Positions 27,700 to 37,543 are shown, counted from the first letter of the stretch. The stretch: DNA of 64,000 bases from Beijerinckiaceae bacterium (GCA_004564215.1 CP024846.1:3051501-3115500); one strand, 5' to 3'. Notes: generated from the sequence alone by a model not told the origin. A program made the numbers and translations.

Positions 27700-30071
27700 T
27701 GGGCGTGGCCTCTGCGCGCGGACCATTTGACGCCGAGCCCGTCGCTGACCCGCCGCAAGAACATCGCCGTCGGGCGCAAGATGCAGAGATCGGCGGTTAG
27801 CGCGGCCATCATGGAGAAAGCGCTCAGCCACCCGAACAGGCGAAGCGACGGCAGGTCGGAAAACACCGTGACCGCCAACCCGCAGGCCAGCACGATCGAC
27901 GTCAGAATCAAAGCTGGGCCGACAAGGATGGTCGCGCGTTCGACGGCGATGCCCGGATCCTGATCGGGCCGGACCTCCAGGCGCAGCCGATTAAGGAAAT
28001 GGATCGTTGCGCTTAAACCCAGCCCGAAGGAGACAATCAGGGCGACGACGCTGGCGAATTGAAGGCCCTGGCCCGTGACGCTCAAAAGGGCACCGGAGGC
28101 GACGATCGGGAAAATGCCAGGCAATATGGCCGCGAGCATCACGACGAGGGATCGGAAGGCGAGGCCGATAAAGGCCGCCACGAATAGAAATTCGAACGTC
28201 AATCCCCGGTTCAATTTCTCAATCATATTGGCGCTGTTGCGCGCAGCGATGGCGGCCAGCCCGGTCACCGAAATGCTGTAGCCTGGATGTTCGAGGCGGA
28301 CCTTGTCGAGCGACTTGCCCAGCTCGTCGACGACCGGCAGCAGACGGCTTGCGTCGGCATCCGGGATTCGGCCGGAGACGACGACCGCGTCCTGGTCGGC
28401 GGAGATGAAGCGCCGTGTCAAATATTTCGGCAGCATATCCACGTATTGCCGCAAAGTGGACACATCGGGCTTGCCAGCTTCGACGAGCCAGCGGCGCAAA
28501 GTTTCGAGTGACCAGACATTGCCGACACCGGCTTGCTTTTCGAGGATGGAGTGTACCTCCGCGATGACCGCCAGCGTTTCAGGCGCAAGCAGCGATGCGC
28601 CTTTCGGGAGCTCGATCAGCACATCGATCGGATTGGCGCCCGTAAGCTTGGCATCGAGACGGCCGCTGGCGGCTACCGCCTGCTGTTTGTCGGGCACTTG
28701 ATCGGCGAGCCGATACCTCGGCTCGAGGCTGGCGTAGACGATGCCGAGTCCGACCACCACGAGCAGCCCGAGCAGGCTGTAAATACCCGGATGCCGGACC
28801 ATTCGGGCGGCGATGAATCCACAAAATCTGCGGAGCGCTTCAACCGCGAAATCCGAGCCGGCCATGGTGCTCGCAAAGCTCGCCTCGTGGCGTAAAAGAA
28901 GAATGCCGAGGAGCGGCATGAAAATAAGGACAGCGCCGAGGGCGATCAGCGTCGCGATCAGACCGGCTTCGCCGAAGCTGCGGATCAGCTCCGATTCGGA
29001 AAACAGCAAGGCCAGAAATGAAACGGCCGCGGTCGCGTGGGTCAGAACACAAGCCGGCCCGACAACCAAAATCGCATTGCGCAAGGCGTCGCGTTTGTTT
29101 TGGCCAGCGAGCAACCGATCGCGAGTCGCAAAGGTCAGCTGCATACTGTCGGAAAAGCTGATCACCATGATCAATGGTGTCATGACATTAAGGAACATGT
29201 TGAGGCGGAAATCGAGCCACCCCAGCGCCCCGAGGGCCAGCAATATGGCGATGAGCGGTGGGCCGGCCGCGATGATCATGAAAGACAGGCGGCGGAAGAA
29301 AAAGATCGCGATCAGGCATCCCGCAACAAAGCCGACGGCATTGTAGATCAGCCTGTCCCGTTCGACCGCATTGCGGATCTCGAGCTGCATCACAGGGACG
29401 CCGGAAAGCTCGGCTTTCAGATTTGCCCCGGCGAGGTCGTCCGCCATCGTCTTGCGGATTTCACCGACGACCTCGCTTAGATTGCGGCCCTCCACGACGG
29501 AAGGATCCAGCGCGAGGACGACGAGGGTAAGTTCGCCGTCCGTCGACAAGAGCTTGCCGCGGATGATCTCATTGTCGAGCACCCGTTTGACCATGGTGTC
29601 AAAGGCGGCGCCTTCAGGCAATTGATCTGGGAAGAGGGGAGCGGGAATGTCGCCGTCTTCCGGCGGTTGACGTGCCGAGAAAATCGAGATGATGCCGCGC
29701 GTGCCATCGACCAATTGGAGATCTGTCACGAGATCGCGCAGCTTTTCGATCGACCCCTGAGAGAGCAGCTTCTTGCCTTCGATCACCACGAGCACGTCAA
29801 ATTCGCTCGATGGAAAACGCCGCGTCACCTCTTCATATTGGCGGAACTCGGGCGTGTCCGAACGGAATAATTGGCTAAGCGAATCGTCGACTTTGATTCT
29901 TGACAAGCCGAAGCCTGCGGCGATCGCAAGCCCGATCAAAATGAGAGCCATGGCCAGGGGAAACCGCAGGGATACCAAGCCGATGCGCTCGATTCCGAGA
30001 GCCAGGGCGTGCAGCTTTTGATCGCCAGGATCAGCCGACGGGGTTGCCGCGTCAGCTCTTTCGATTTTCAA
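27696..30071 (-). CDS. MMPL/RND family exporter
   Basis: 791 residues with the RND two-lobed layout: helix 1 (LRFPLAMALILIGLAIAAGF), a periplasmic loop of about 200 residues (LSQLFRSDTPEFRQYEEVTR), five helices with a conserved SD pair (FSDSMQLTF), then a second large loop and six more helices. This is the MMPL/patched-like group that moves lipids or hopanoid-like molecules; substrate unknown. The start is likely TTG at 30071, because GGAGAG sits five bases upstream; TTG at 30089 is possible. Its stop codon is made by the edge of the intergenic repeat. A TetR regulator lies upstream on the same strand. Confidence 0.82.
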   Translation of the reverse strand: MKIERADAATPSADPGDQKLHALALGIERIGLVSLRFPLAMALILIGLAIAAGFGLSRIKVDDSLSQLFRSDTPEFRQYEEVTRRFPSSEFDVLVVIEGKKLLSQGSIEKLRDLVTDLQLVDGTRGIISIFSARQPPEDGDIPAPLFPDQLPEGAAFDTMVKRVLDNEIIRGKLLSTDGELTLVVLALDPSVVEGRNLSEVVGEIRKTMADDLAGANLKAELSGVPVMQLEIRNAVERDRLIYNAVGFVAGCLIAIFFFRRLSFMIIAAGPPLIAILLALGALGWLDFRLNMFLNVMTPLIMVISFSDSMQLTFATRDRLLAGQNKRDALRNAILVVGPACVLTHATAAVSFLALLFSESELIRSFGEAGLIATLIALGAVLIFMPLLGILLLRHEASFASTMAGSDFAVEALRRFCGFIAARMVRHPGIYSLLGLLVVVGLGIVYASLEPRYRLADQVPDKQQAVAASGRLDAKLTGANPIDVLIELPKGASLLAPETLAVIAEVHSILEKQAGVGNVWSLETLRRWLVEAGKPDVSTLRQYVDMLPKYLTRRFISADQDAVVVSGRIPDADASRLLPVVDELGKSLDKVRLEHPGYSISVTGLAAIAARNSANMIEKLNRGLTFEFLFVAAFIGLAFRSLVVMLAAILPGIFPIVASGALLSVTGQGLQFASVVALIVSFGLGLSATIHFLNRLRLEVRPDQDPGIAVERATILVGPALILTSIVLACGLAVTVFSDLPSLRLFGWLSAFSMMAALTADLCILRPTAMFLRRVSDGLGVKWSARRGHAH

Positions 30072-30311
30072 ACGACTCTCCGCACGCAATCCGCCGTGGC
30101 TTCATTAGAGGCTCGGCGTCACCGTGACCAGAGGTGGTCTGTAAAAAAGAAAGCAATTAGTTGAATGTGCGCAGAGTTACATTCGAAACTCGGTTGCGCG
30201 GCGGGGTTCCAGCGGCGGGCGGGGGCGAAGGGGTCCCCGGCATCCTCAATTCCCTTTGTCAGGCCCTCATCCTGTTCGGACCGCAAGAAATAGCGAGTCC
30301 GGCCGGCAGAG

Positions 30312-30330
30312 CCAGGGGCATTTCCCCTGG
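30312..30330 (-). terminator. Hairpin after the TetR gene
   Basis: CCAGGGG and CCCCTGG pair across a five-base loop, 13 bases past the regulator's stop codon. No T-run follows on the minus strand, so termination strength is doubtful; it may separate the regulator from the MMPL gene. Confidence 0.45.
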
Positions 30331-30342
30331 CGACGAGTTTGT

Positions 30343-30957
30343 TTAGTCGTGCGGCCGAAGCGCGCCGAGACAAAAATCCATCATTTGGTCCAGCGTCGGC
30401 TCGGGTTCCTTTTCATATTCCACCATGAGCCGCGGATGCCAAAAACGGATGCAGGCCGTATTGACCAAATGCGCCGTCAAAGCGGCATCTGCCTTCTGGA
30501 ACTCGCCCTCGGCGATGCCGCCTGCGATGATTTGTTCCAAAAGTGCGGCCATGCGGCTGTTATGTTCGCGCATGATCGTCCAATTTTCCGTAATCGCCGC
30601 TTCAACGAGTTCATGCAGCTTACGGTCGTTCATATATTGCTTGTAATGGGTCTTTTCGACGGAACTCATCAAGTTCCGCAATTTCTGGGCTGCTGTTCCG
30701 CGAGCCGTGGCGATCTTTTCCGCTTCCGCTTCGACTCGGGCGAGCAGATGCATGCAGACGGCTTCATTGATCTCGGATTTTGCCGCAAAGAAACGATAGA
30801 CATAAGAACGATAGACATTGGCCGGCGACATGTGCAGTTCGCGCGCGATGTCGGCAACCGTCGTCTTCTGAAATCCGATTTGCCGGAACAAACGCTCGGC
30901 GACATCGACGATCAGTTGATGCGTATCTTTTTCTTTCGATTTCCTTGCAGTCCGCAT
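30343..30957 (-). CDS. TetR/AcrR-family transcriptional regulator with altered recognition helix
   Basis: 204 residues. The N-terminal TetR DNA-binding domain is plain: IVDVAERLFRQIGFQKTTVA, then DIARELHMSPANVYR. After this, where the family reads NVYRFFAAKSEI, the sequence reads NVYRSYVYRFFAAKSEI: five extra residues from a 15-bp tandem repeat at 30787-30816, inside the DNA-recognition helix. The C-terminal ligand-binding part looks normal (EKTHYKQYMNDRKLHELVEA). The ATG at 30957 is chosen for the compact TetR N-terminus; an ATG at 31074 is in frame. Probably controls the MMPL exporter downstream. Confidence 0.85.
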   Translation of the reverse strand: MRTARKSKEKDTHQLIVDVAERLFRQIGFQKTTVADIARELHMSPANVYRSYVYRFFAAKSEINEAVCMHLLARVEAEAEKIATARGTAAQKLRNLMSSVEKTHYKQYMNDRKLHELVEAAITENWTIMREHNSRMAALLEQIIAGGIAEGEFQKADAALTAHLVNTACIRFWHPRLMVEYEKEPEPTLDQMMDFCLGALRPHD

Positions 30958-31689
30958 GTCTTCACAACCCCGCCGAGTATCGACAGAACTATGGTCGTCA
31001 TGCGTAGCTGCCGCTTCTCCCAAATGGGTTGAGCGATCGATACCCTGTTCTTTAGCTTCTATTACAGTGCGCATGTTTATGTAATCCACCTTGATTCTGC
31101 TCTGCAATATGCACAGGCTCTGGCAACGGCGCTTCCCCCAAATGGGTTTAACGAGCAGTCGGCGCATAATTGTTGAGTAAGAAACGCATTCAACGGCAAA
31201 GGAATCGCGTGCCCGGGCCGGCCAATAGGAGGTAAATTGTGCCAGTCCCAGGCCTCCAAGGGCAATACTTGCGCTGTATTGTCGCATTCGGTGCTTAATA
31301 AAGCGCAAAAGCGCCGATCATCTGTGTCTAAGCCCTTCATCGGCATCCACTCTTTTAGGATCGTCGGACGCGAAAAGCTTTGTCGCGGCGAAGCCTGCCG
31401 GGCCTGCGCCCAGCCCTACCGGCGCCGGCATAGGGCCCTTGGATTTCGAACGTTTCGGGAGCAAGAACGATTCTCCAACGATTCTCCGCATTTTGAAATA
31501 GAAACGTCGAATTATGGCTCTAAAAAGGATGCTTTACCGCACGCTTCAGGTTGTATTGAAAGAGGCGTTGCGGCAGGGCACAGGCTTTTTCGCGGACTGA
31601 AGGGAAGGTCGTTGACCGGCCTGGACCGCGCCGTGCCGCGCAGCTACACCTTCGCGAACTTACCCTTTTGGCAGAAAGATACGAGCCCC
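30958..31689. promoter_or_regulatory. Long intergenic region between the TetR regulator and ettA, with a duplicated motif
   Basis: 732 bases with no convincing gene. A 24-bp motif, GCTTCYCCCAAATGGGTTKA plus RCGA, occurs at 31013-31036 and at 31131-31154 in the same orientation with three mismatches; its core CCCA-AA-TGGG is an inverted repeat. Position upstream of the regulator suggests operators. The part nearer ettA is its leader; a 28-codon frame at 31514 ([12 protein letters not shown]...) lacks a ribosome-binding site and is not called. Confidence 0.5.
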
Positions 31690-33342
31690 ATGGCGCGGCA
31701 ATTCATTTATCACATGCAAGGCCTTACCAAGACCTATCCCGGCGGGAAAAAGGTTTTGGAAAACATCAATCTTTCCTTTTATCCCGATGCCAAGATCGGT
31801 GTGCTCGGTGTCAACGGAGCCGGTAAATCGACCCTTTTGCGGATCATGGCCGGGATCGACAAGGAGTTTACGGGCGACGGCTTTGTCGCCGAAGGCGCCA
31901 GGGTTGGCTATCTTCCCCAGGAACCCCAACTGGACGAACATCTCGACGTGCGCGGAAACGTCATGCTGGGCGTCGGGGCGAAAAAGGCGATCCTTGATCG
32001 CTACAATGATCTCGCGATGAATTATTCCGACGAGACCGCCGATGAAATGACCAAATTGCAGGACGAGATCGAGGCGCAGGGCCTTTGGGATCTCGACGCC
32101 CAGGTCGATCAGGCCATGGACGCCTTGGGCTGCCCTCCCGATGATTGGGCGGTTGCCAAGCTGTCCGGCGGTGAGCGCCGCCGCGTCGCGCTTTGCAAGC
32201 TGCTGCTCGAACAGCCCGAACTCTTGCTCCTCGACGAACCGACCAACCATCTCGACGCGGAAACGGTGAATTGGCTCGAAGGCCATTTGCGCAATTACCC
32301 CGGAGCAATCCTGATCGTCACCCATGACCGCTATTTCTTGGACAATGTCACCGGCTGGATCCTCGAACTCGATCGCGGGCGCGGCATCCCGTACGAAGGT
32401 AATTATTCGGCCTGGCTGAAGCAGAAACAGAAGCGCCTCATGCAAGAGGGCCGCGAGGACGAAGCGCGCCAGCGTCAGCTCGAAGCCGAATCCGAATGGA
32501 TTGCGTCGAGCCCCAAGGCACGGCAAGCCAAATCCAAGGCGCGTATTCAGCGCTACGAGGATCTCGTCCAGAAACAGAACGACAGGGTGCCGACCGCCGC
32601 CCAGATCGTCATCCCCGTCGCCGAGCGCCTCGGCAATAATGTCATCGAGTTTTCGCATCTCGCAAAAGGGTTCGGCGACAAGCTTCTCATCGACGATCTC
32701 TCGTTCAAATTACCGCCCGGCGGCATTGTTGGCGTGATCGGACCGAATGGCGCCGGCAAGACCACTTTGTTTCGCATGATCATCGGTCAGGAAAAGCCGG
32801 ATTCCGGCACCATCGAGGTCGGGGAGTCGGTCAAGCTCGGCTATGTCGATCAATCGCGCGATGCGCTCGATCCCAAGAAAAACATCTGGGAGGAAATCTC
32901 CGGCGGCAATGAAATGATCACCCTCGGCAAGCGCGAGGTGAATTCGCGCGCCTATACGTCCGCCTTCAATTTCAAGGGTTCCGACCAGCAAAAGAAAGTC
33001 GGCCAGCTGTCGGGCGGCGAGCGCAACCGCGTGCATCTCGCCAAAATGTTGAAATCGGGTGCCAATGTTTTGCTGCTCGACGAACCGACCAATGATCTCG
33101 ACGTCGATACCTTACGCGCGCTCGAGGAAGCCTTGACCGATTTCGCCGGCTGCGCGGTCATCATCTCGCATGACCGCTTCTTTTTGGATCGCATCGCGAC
33201 CCATATGCTGGCCTTCGAAGGCGACAGCCATGTCGAATGGTTTGAAGGCAACTTCGCCGATTACGAAGAGGATAAGAAACGCCGTTTGGGGATCGACAGC
33301 ATCATCCCGCACCGGCTGAAATATAAGAAGTTTTCGAGGTGA
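31690..33342 (+). CDS. ettA: Energy-dependent translational throttle protein EttA (ABC-F ATPase)
   Basis: 550 residues, the family's usual length (about 555). Two ABC ATPase domains: Walker [10 protein letters not shown] at about 39-47 and GPNGAGKTT at about 349-357, signatures [15 protein letters not shown] and [15 protein letters not shown], and Walker [13 protein letters not shown] and [11 protein letters not shown]. Between them lies the ABC-F linker ([20 protein letters not shown] type, here [20 protein letters not shown]). EttA binds the ribosomal E site and couples translation to ATP/ADP level. The frame is open upstream to 31237, but the extra residues do not belong to the family. Confidence 0.96.
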   Translation: MARQFIYHMQGLTKTYPGGKKVLENINLSFYPDAKIGVLGVNGAGKSTLLRIMAGIDKEFTGDGFVAEGARVGYLPQEPQLDEHLDVRGNVMLGVGAKKAILDRYNDLAMNYSDETADEMTKLQDEIEAQGLWDLDAQVDQAMDALGCPPDDWAVAKLSGGERRRVALCKLLLEQPELLLLDEPTNHLDAETVNWLEGHLRNYPGAILIVTHDRYFLDNVTGWILELDRGRGIPYEGNYSAWLKQKQKRLMQEGREDEARQRQLEAESEWIASSPKARQAKSKARIQRYEDLVQKQNDRVPTAAQIVIPVAERLGNNVIEFSHLAKGFGDKLLIDDLSFKLPPGGIVGVIGPNGAGKTTLFRMIIGQEKPDSGTIEVGESVKLGYVDQSRDALDPKKNIWEEISGGNEMITLGKREVNSRAYTSAFNFKGSDQQKKVGQLSGGERNRVHLAKMLKSGANVLLLDEPTNDLDVDTLRALEEALTDFAGCAVIISHDRFFLDRIATHMLAFEGDSHVEWFEGNFADYEEDKKRRLGIDSIIPHRLKYKKFSR

Positions 33343-33484
33343 GGGCTGGGTTAGTTTATTTGGTTCGCGTCGCGCCAAAACCGGCATTCGCTGGCGGCTC
33401 GGCGTATTTCTGATTTCGAGCTAAAGCTGCCCTAGCATTCCTATCCGTGGATCAGGCCTCATTAGACGCAGCCGAAATGGGTGA

Positions 33485-34561
33485 TCAGCGTAGAGTCCGA
33501 TTTCGGTAAACCCGCATCGCTTTGTTGTTGGTCGGGCCTTGAGTAGCGATACGACGGCCCATCTCACCAAACGTGATTGGGATGGTGGTCCTGGTTCTCG
33601 GATCTACTCGATAGCCCATGACGGTATCATGATTATCTTCTTTCAGAGTCTGCACTATCCTCGATGGCAGCTTACCGACATGGACCACTGACTCGGGTAC
33701 ACCATTTCCGCCGAATAAGGACACGGCTATAAAACCATTTCCTTCCTGATTGGCTGGCAGAACGGCCACCGTGTGCTGAAAGGCATCGCGCACATCTGCA
33801 GTTTTTCCTAGCGCCAACCGCAGAGCTCGATCCCACTCTCCCGCGATAAAGCCCCTGGGAAAGGGTTCCCGCCAATTCTCACGAGGGTTCATAACCATAC
33901 CCCGGATGGAATCAGCGTCTGGCCCGAACGTCCACTCGGGCCCAAGTATGTTGTGACCAGCAGACAAGACAATCTTCAGAATGCCTCTCGTCCAACTCTC
34001 GTGGTTGAAATACTCGATGTTGAAATTTAGGCGATCAACAAGAGTCTGCTCGGACGCGCTCAAAAAATCAGCGAGCGACTCGATTAGCTTTCCCTCTTGC
34101 GAATATGCCTGCTCCCCTCTCTTTTTCATACCCCTCAGCATGCCTTCGAGGATCGGTGTTAGGCGTTCCCGCGGTCCAGACACAATCGTCGGTCCATGTT
34201 GGCCACCCTTCGGTCTGTTGACACTTGGGTCTAACCGAACATCCACCGTGCCGTCTGATTGAATTGTCATCATTCCTCTGAAGCCTTCGGGGCTCTGTCC
34301 GCGCCAGACGATGGGGGTGATCTGACCATTTTGGCTCCTAAGTTGAAGCTCATGGCGTTTAATGGCGATTGGAAGGGTGTTCGCGAATGGCGCGTCGACC
34401 TCTGAGCCAAGATCATTGTTGGCTCGCCTCGACACATCTAGCGTTTGAAGGCCGTTTGAGCCGCCGATCGACCAAGGAATTATGTGCTCGACCGATGTAG
34501 TATCGTCATCCTCAGGCTTATTGGAGTTAAGCGTAACCTTCCGATAGATGCATTTCGCCAT
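33485..34561 (-). CDS. HNH-type endonuclease domain protein
   Basis: 358 residues. Near the N-terminus is an HNH core, EHIIPWSIGGSNGLQT (residues 25-40) with a following RRANNDLG, matching the His-Ile-Ile-Pro...Gly-Gly...Asn pattern of HNH nucleases; the zinc-binding CxxC pair is reduced to a lone cysteine (KCIYRK). The remaining 300 residues have no recognisable domain. Base composition is visibly lower in GC than neighbours, suggesting acquisition by transfer. Possible roles are defence or mobile-element nuclease; neither is shown. A solitary parS site lies upstream. Confidence 0.66.
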   Translation of the reverse strand: MAKCIYRKVTLNSNKPEDDDTTSVEHIIPWSIGGSNGLQTLDVSRRANNDLGSEVDAPFANTLPIAIKRHELQLRSQNGQITPIVWRGQSPEGFRGMMTIQSDGTVDVRLDPSVNRPKGGQHGPTIVSGPRERLTPILEGMLRGMKKRGEQAYSQEGKLIESLADFLSASEQTLVDRLNFNIEYFNHESWTRGILKIVLSAGHNILGPEWTFGPDADSIRGMVMNPRENWREPFPRGFIAGEWDRALRLALGKTADVRDAFQHTVAVLPANQEGNGFIAVSLFGGNGVPESVVHVGKLPSRIVQTLKEDNHDTVMGYRVDPRTRTTIPITFGEMGRRIATQGPTNNKAMRVYRNRTLR

Positions 34562-35183
34562 CTTTCCTCGCTTATATCTAAAGGCTGCGCACGTAGCACA
34601 ACGTCAACCTTTCGGCGAAATCAACGTTTCAGAGGACCGCCCGCAGTACGGCCGCTTTCACTCGACTCGACCATTCGAATGGTTAAGCCGCAATGGGCGC
34701 TTTGTTTCAAATGCAGCCGTTCCCGACTGTGCAAGATCCAACCGCTTAAAGTACCAAATTTCCGCGCGATCCTACTTATCCAAAGCCCGCCAGCTGTACG
34801 ACGCCTTAAGTACTCGGTCCCCCAGAATCGGACAAAAATGTTTCACGTGAAACATTTTGGTAAGATCGCCGCTATTACAAAGCTTTAGCTAGTCTTCCGC
34901 CACGAACCGAAATGCCGCCCGCGCGTTATGAGGGACACTTCGCATCAGGGTGGAAAGACCTCTCGTGGCCAATCCAACACAAGTTTGTGTTCACAGCCTG
35001 CCCCCTCAATTCAAAATCTCAGCGAAATCGTACGGTTACGTGGCCATGCTTGTTTTGTGGGGCCGCTCGGCTTGCCCGGCGGACCCGCCCTCGTCTTGCA
35101 ATCTAGCGGTTGTGTTTGATTGCTAAGTTTCGGCTAAAATAGGCAGCGGCTGGTCCCACCGAGGTTCGGCGTAGGAGTCCAAT
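34562..35183. other. Gene-free AT-richer stretch holding parS
   Basis: 622 bases between the HNH gene and egtB, both transcribed outward. Frames present are short and lack ribosome-binding sites. Apart from the parS palindrome there is a second palindrome at 34976-34991 (AACACAA/TTGTGTT around GT). The rest looks like non-coding DNA of lower GC than the flanks. Confidence 0.5.
34835..34858. promoter_or_regulatory. parS chromosome-segregation site
   Basis: The 16-bp core TGTTTCACGTGAAACA at 34839-34854 matches the parS consensus bound by ParB exactly; flanking AAAA/TTTT make the palindrome 24 bp. ParB loads at such sites and ParA moves them apart during segregation. parA and parB themselves are not in the window. 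Chromosomal parS sites usually lie near the replication origin. Confidence 0.88.
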
Positions 35184-36479
35184 ATGGCGCAACCCATGGT
35201 TTCTTCCTCACCGGCCATGCGAGGGGAGTCCGTATCCCTCGGCGATCGCCTTTTCGAAACCCGGCAGCTGACGCTGGACCTCGTGCAGGGGCTCAGTGCC
35301 GAAGACATGACCGTTCAAGCCATGGATGATGCCAGCCCGACGAAATGGCATCTCGCGCATACGAATTGGTTCTTCGAAAATTTCGTCCTGGCGATCCATC
35401 GCGAGGGCTATGCGTTCTTCGACGAGACCTTCAACTATTGCTTCAATTCCTATTATGAGACGCTTGGGGCACGCCAGCCGCGCGGCAAACGTGGACTTCT
35501 GACGCGGCCCTCGTGCGAGCTTGTGTTTGCTTACCGCGAACATGTCGATCGGCAGCTTGAAGAGCTTGTCGGGCGCGAGATCGAGCCGGGGTCGGAACTC
35601 GCGCGCGTCATCGAGGTCGGCATCAATCATGAGCAGCAGCATCAGGAACTGCTGCTCACCGATATTTTGGCTCTTTTTGCCGCAAATCCATTGCGTCCGG
35701 CGTATCGGGCGTCCCGCCCGCGCGTGGATCAGGGTGAGCCGGAAGCGCTTCGTTGGATCGAATATACGGGCGGACTCCATGAAATGGGGCACGCCGGGAA
35801 TGGCTTTGCGTGGGACAATGAGACACCGCGACATCGCGAATTGATCCATCCGTTCAAGATCGCCGATCGGCTGATCACCAATGCGGAATGGCTTAATTTC
35901 ATCGAAGACGGAGGCTATCGGAATTTCAGCCTTTGGCTTGCCGATGGCTGGACAATGGTCAATCGGGAAGGCTGGAACGCGCCGCTCTATTGGGAAGAGC
36001 GGGAGGGGCAATGGCTCGCAATGTCGCTCGAAGGCCTGCGGCCGCTCGATCGTGCCGCTCCCGTTGCGCATGTGAGCTATTATGAAGCCGATGCCTTCGC
36101 GCGCTGGGCTGGCCGGCGGCTTCCAACCGAATTCGAATGGGAGCTTGCGGCCAAGGATGTTCCGGCAAGCGGTAACACGCTGGCCTCCAAGGCTCTGCGG
36201 CCCCTGCCGGCAGGATCGGGATCAGACGGTCGGCCGCGTCAATTGTTCGGCGACGTCTGGGAATGGACGGGGAACGCCTATCTGCCCTATCCAGGCTATC
36301 GCGCGGCCCTCGGGGCGCTGGGTGAATATAACGGCAAGTTCATGGTCAGCCAGCAGGTCTTGCGCGGCGGCTCCTGCGCGACGCCGGAAGGTCATGCGCG
36401 CGCGACCTATCGCAATTTCTTTTATCCTCATCAGCGCTGGCAGTTCATGGGCCTGCGCCTTGCCTCGGAGATCGCTTGA
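35184..36479 (+). CDS. egtB: Ergothioneine biosynthesis protein EgtB (sulfoxide synthase)
   Basis: 431 residues. N-terminal DinB-like four-helix domain with iron-binding histidines (KWHLAHTNWFFENF and INHEQQHQELLLTDI), then a formylglycine-generating-enzyme-like domain (MGHAGNGFAWDNETPRHREL; RRLPTEFEWELAAK; VWEWTGNAYLPYPGYR). EgtB uses oxygen and iron to join cysteine or gamma-glutamylcysteine to hercynine. AGGAG precedes the ATG. Its stop overlaps the start of egtD by one base (TGATG), so the pair is translationally coupled. Confidence 0.95.
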   Translation: MAQPMVSSSPAMRGESVSLGDRLFETRQLTLDLVQGLSAEDMTVQAMDDASPTKWHLAHTNWFFENFVLAIHREGYAFFDETFNYCFNSYYETLGARQPRGKRGLLTRPSCELVFAYREHVDRQLEELVGREIEPGSELARVIEVGINHEQQHQELLLTDILALFAANPLRPAYRASRPRVDQGEPEALRWIEYTGGLHEMGHAGNGFAWDNETPRHRELIHPFKIADRLITNAEWLNFIEDGGYRNFSLWLADGWTMVNREGWNAPLYWEEREGQWLAMSLEGLRPLDRAAPVAHVSYYEADAFARWAGRRLPTEFEWELAAKDVPASGNTLASKALRPLPAGSGSDGRPRQLFGDVWEWTGNAYLPYPGYRAALGALGEYNGKFMVSQQVLRGGSCATPEGHARATYRNFFYPHQRWQFMGLRLASEIA

Positions 36480-37459
36480 TGTCGACGATCAATAAGGTTC
36501 TCCGCGCCACGGACGCTGTTCCCGGGCCCGATGACGAGTTCGCGGCGGGCGTGATCGAGGGTCTTTCGCGCCCGCACAAGAGCCTGCCGTGCCGGTTTTT
36601 TTACGATGCGCGGGGCAGCGAATTGTTTGAGCAGATTACCGGTCTGCCCGAATATTATCCGACCCGCACCGAGGTTGCCATTCTCGAGTCCCAAATGTCC
36701 AACATCGTCGCGGACATTTGCGACGGCGCGGTGCTCGTCGAGTTTGGCTCCGGTTCGAGCCGCAAGACGGAAATCCTGCTCTCCAGCCTGCCGCAATTGC
36801 GTGCCTATGTGCCAATCGATGTATCGGCCAGCGCTCTCAGCGATGCGAAACAGCGTCTGTTGGAGCGCTTCCCATCGCTCGACATACGCCTCGTCATCGG
36901 CGATTTTTCAAACCCGGTCGCTTTTCCGAGCGACCTCACTGATGCTCCCAAGACGGGTTTTTTTCCCGGATCCACCATCGGCAATCTGAATGCGCTCGCA
37001 GCGGGCCGGCTCCTTTCCACCATGCGCGATGTGTTATCGCCCGGTGGCCGCCTCATCGTTGGGGTCGACCTGAAGAAGGACGCCCGCAAGCTTGTCTGCG
37101 CCTATAATGACGCGGCCGGCGTCACCGCCGCGTTCAATCTCAATTTGTTGACGCGGATCAACCGCGAGCTCGAAGGTTCATTTGATCTCGACGGCTTTCG
37201 GCACAAGGCCATCTACGACCCGCGCGAGGGGCGGGTCGAGATGCATCTTGTCAGCGTGAGGGATCAAATGGTGAGCGTTCTCGGCCAATGGTTCAAATTT
37301 TTTGCCGGCGAAACCATTCACACCGAAAATTCCTACAAATATTCCGTCCATCAATTTCAGGAGCTCGCCCGTTCGGCGGGTTGGAACCCCGCACAAGTTT
37401 GGATCGACGACGATAATCTTTTCAGCGTGCATGAATTGATTTCCGGTTCGCGGCCTTAA
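36479..37459 (+). CDS. egtD: L-histidine N(alpha)-methyltransferase EgtD
   Basis: 326 residues. Features of the family: PCRFFYDARGSELFEQITGL, LPEYYPTRTEVAIL, and SAM-binding LVEFGSGSSRKTEILLSSLP, then FFPGSTIGNLNALAAGRLLS. It methylates histidine three times to hercynine, the substrate of EgtB. The ATG at 36479 sits inside the egtB stop (TGATG). The ergothioneine genes egtA/egtC/egtE are not adjacent, as often in proteobacteria. Confidence 0.95.
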   Translation: MSTINKVLRATDAVPGPDDEFAAGVIEGLSRPHKSLPCRFFYDARGSELFEQITGLPEYYPTRTEVAILESQMSNIVADICDGAVLVEFGSGSSRKTEILLSSLPQLRAYVPIDVSASALSDAKQRLLERFPSLDIRLVIGDFSNPVAFPSDLTDAPKTGFFPGSTIGNLNALAAGRLLSTMRDVLSPGGRLIVGVDLKKDARKLVCAYNDAAGVTAAFNLNLLTRINRELEGSFDLDGFRHKAIYDPREGRVEMHLVSVRDQMVSVLGQWFKFFAGETIHTENSYKYSVHQFQELARSAGWNPAQVWIDDDNLFSVHELISGSRP

Positions 37460-37543
37460 GCGGAATGCTTGATCTCTGGTGGGGACGGCGGTTGGCCCCG
37501 CGCTTGCGAACCAAATCCACACACTTGCTAAAGGGAAGGGCAG

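Noticed and set aside
31237..31689. 151-codon N-terminal extension of EttA
   Set aside because: The extra residues do not belong to the ABC-F family, and the ATG at 31690 gives the standard length.
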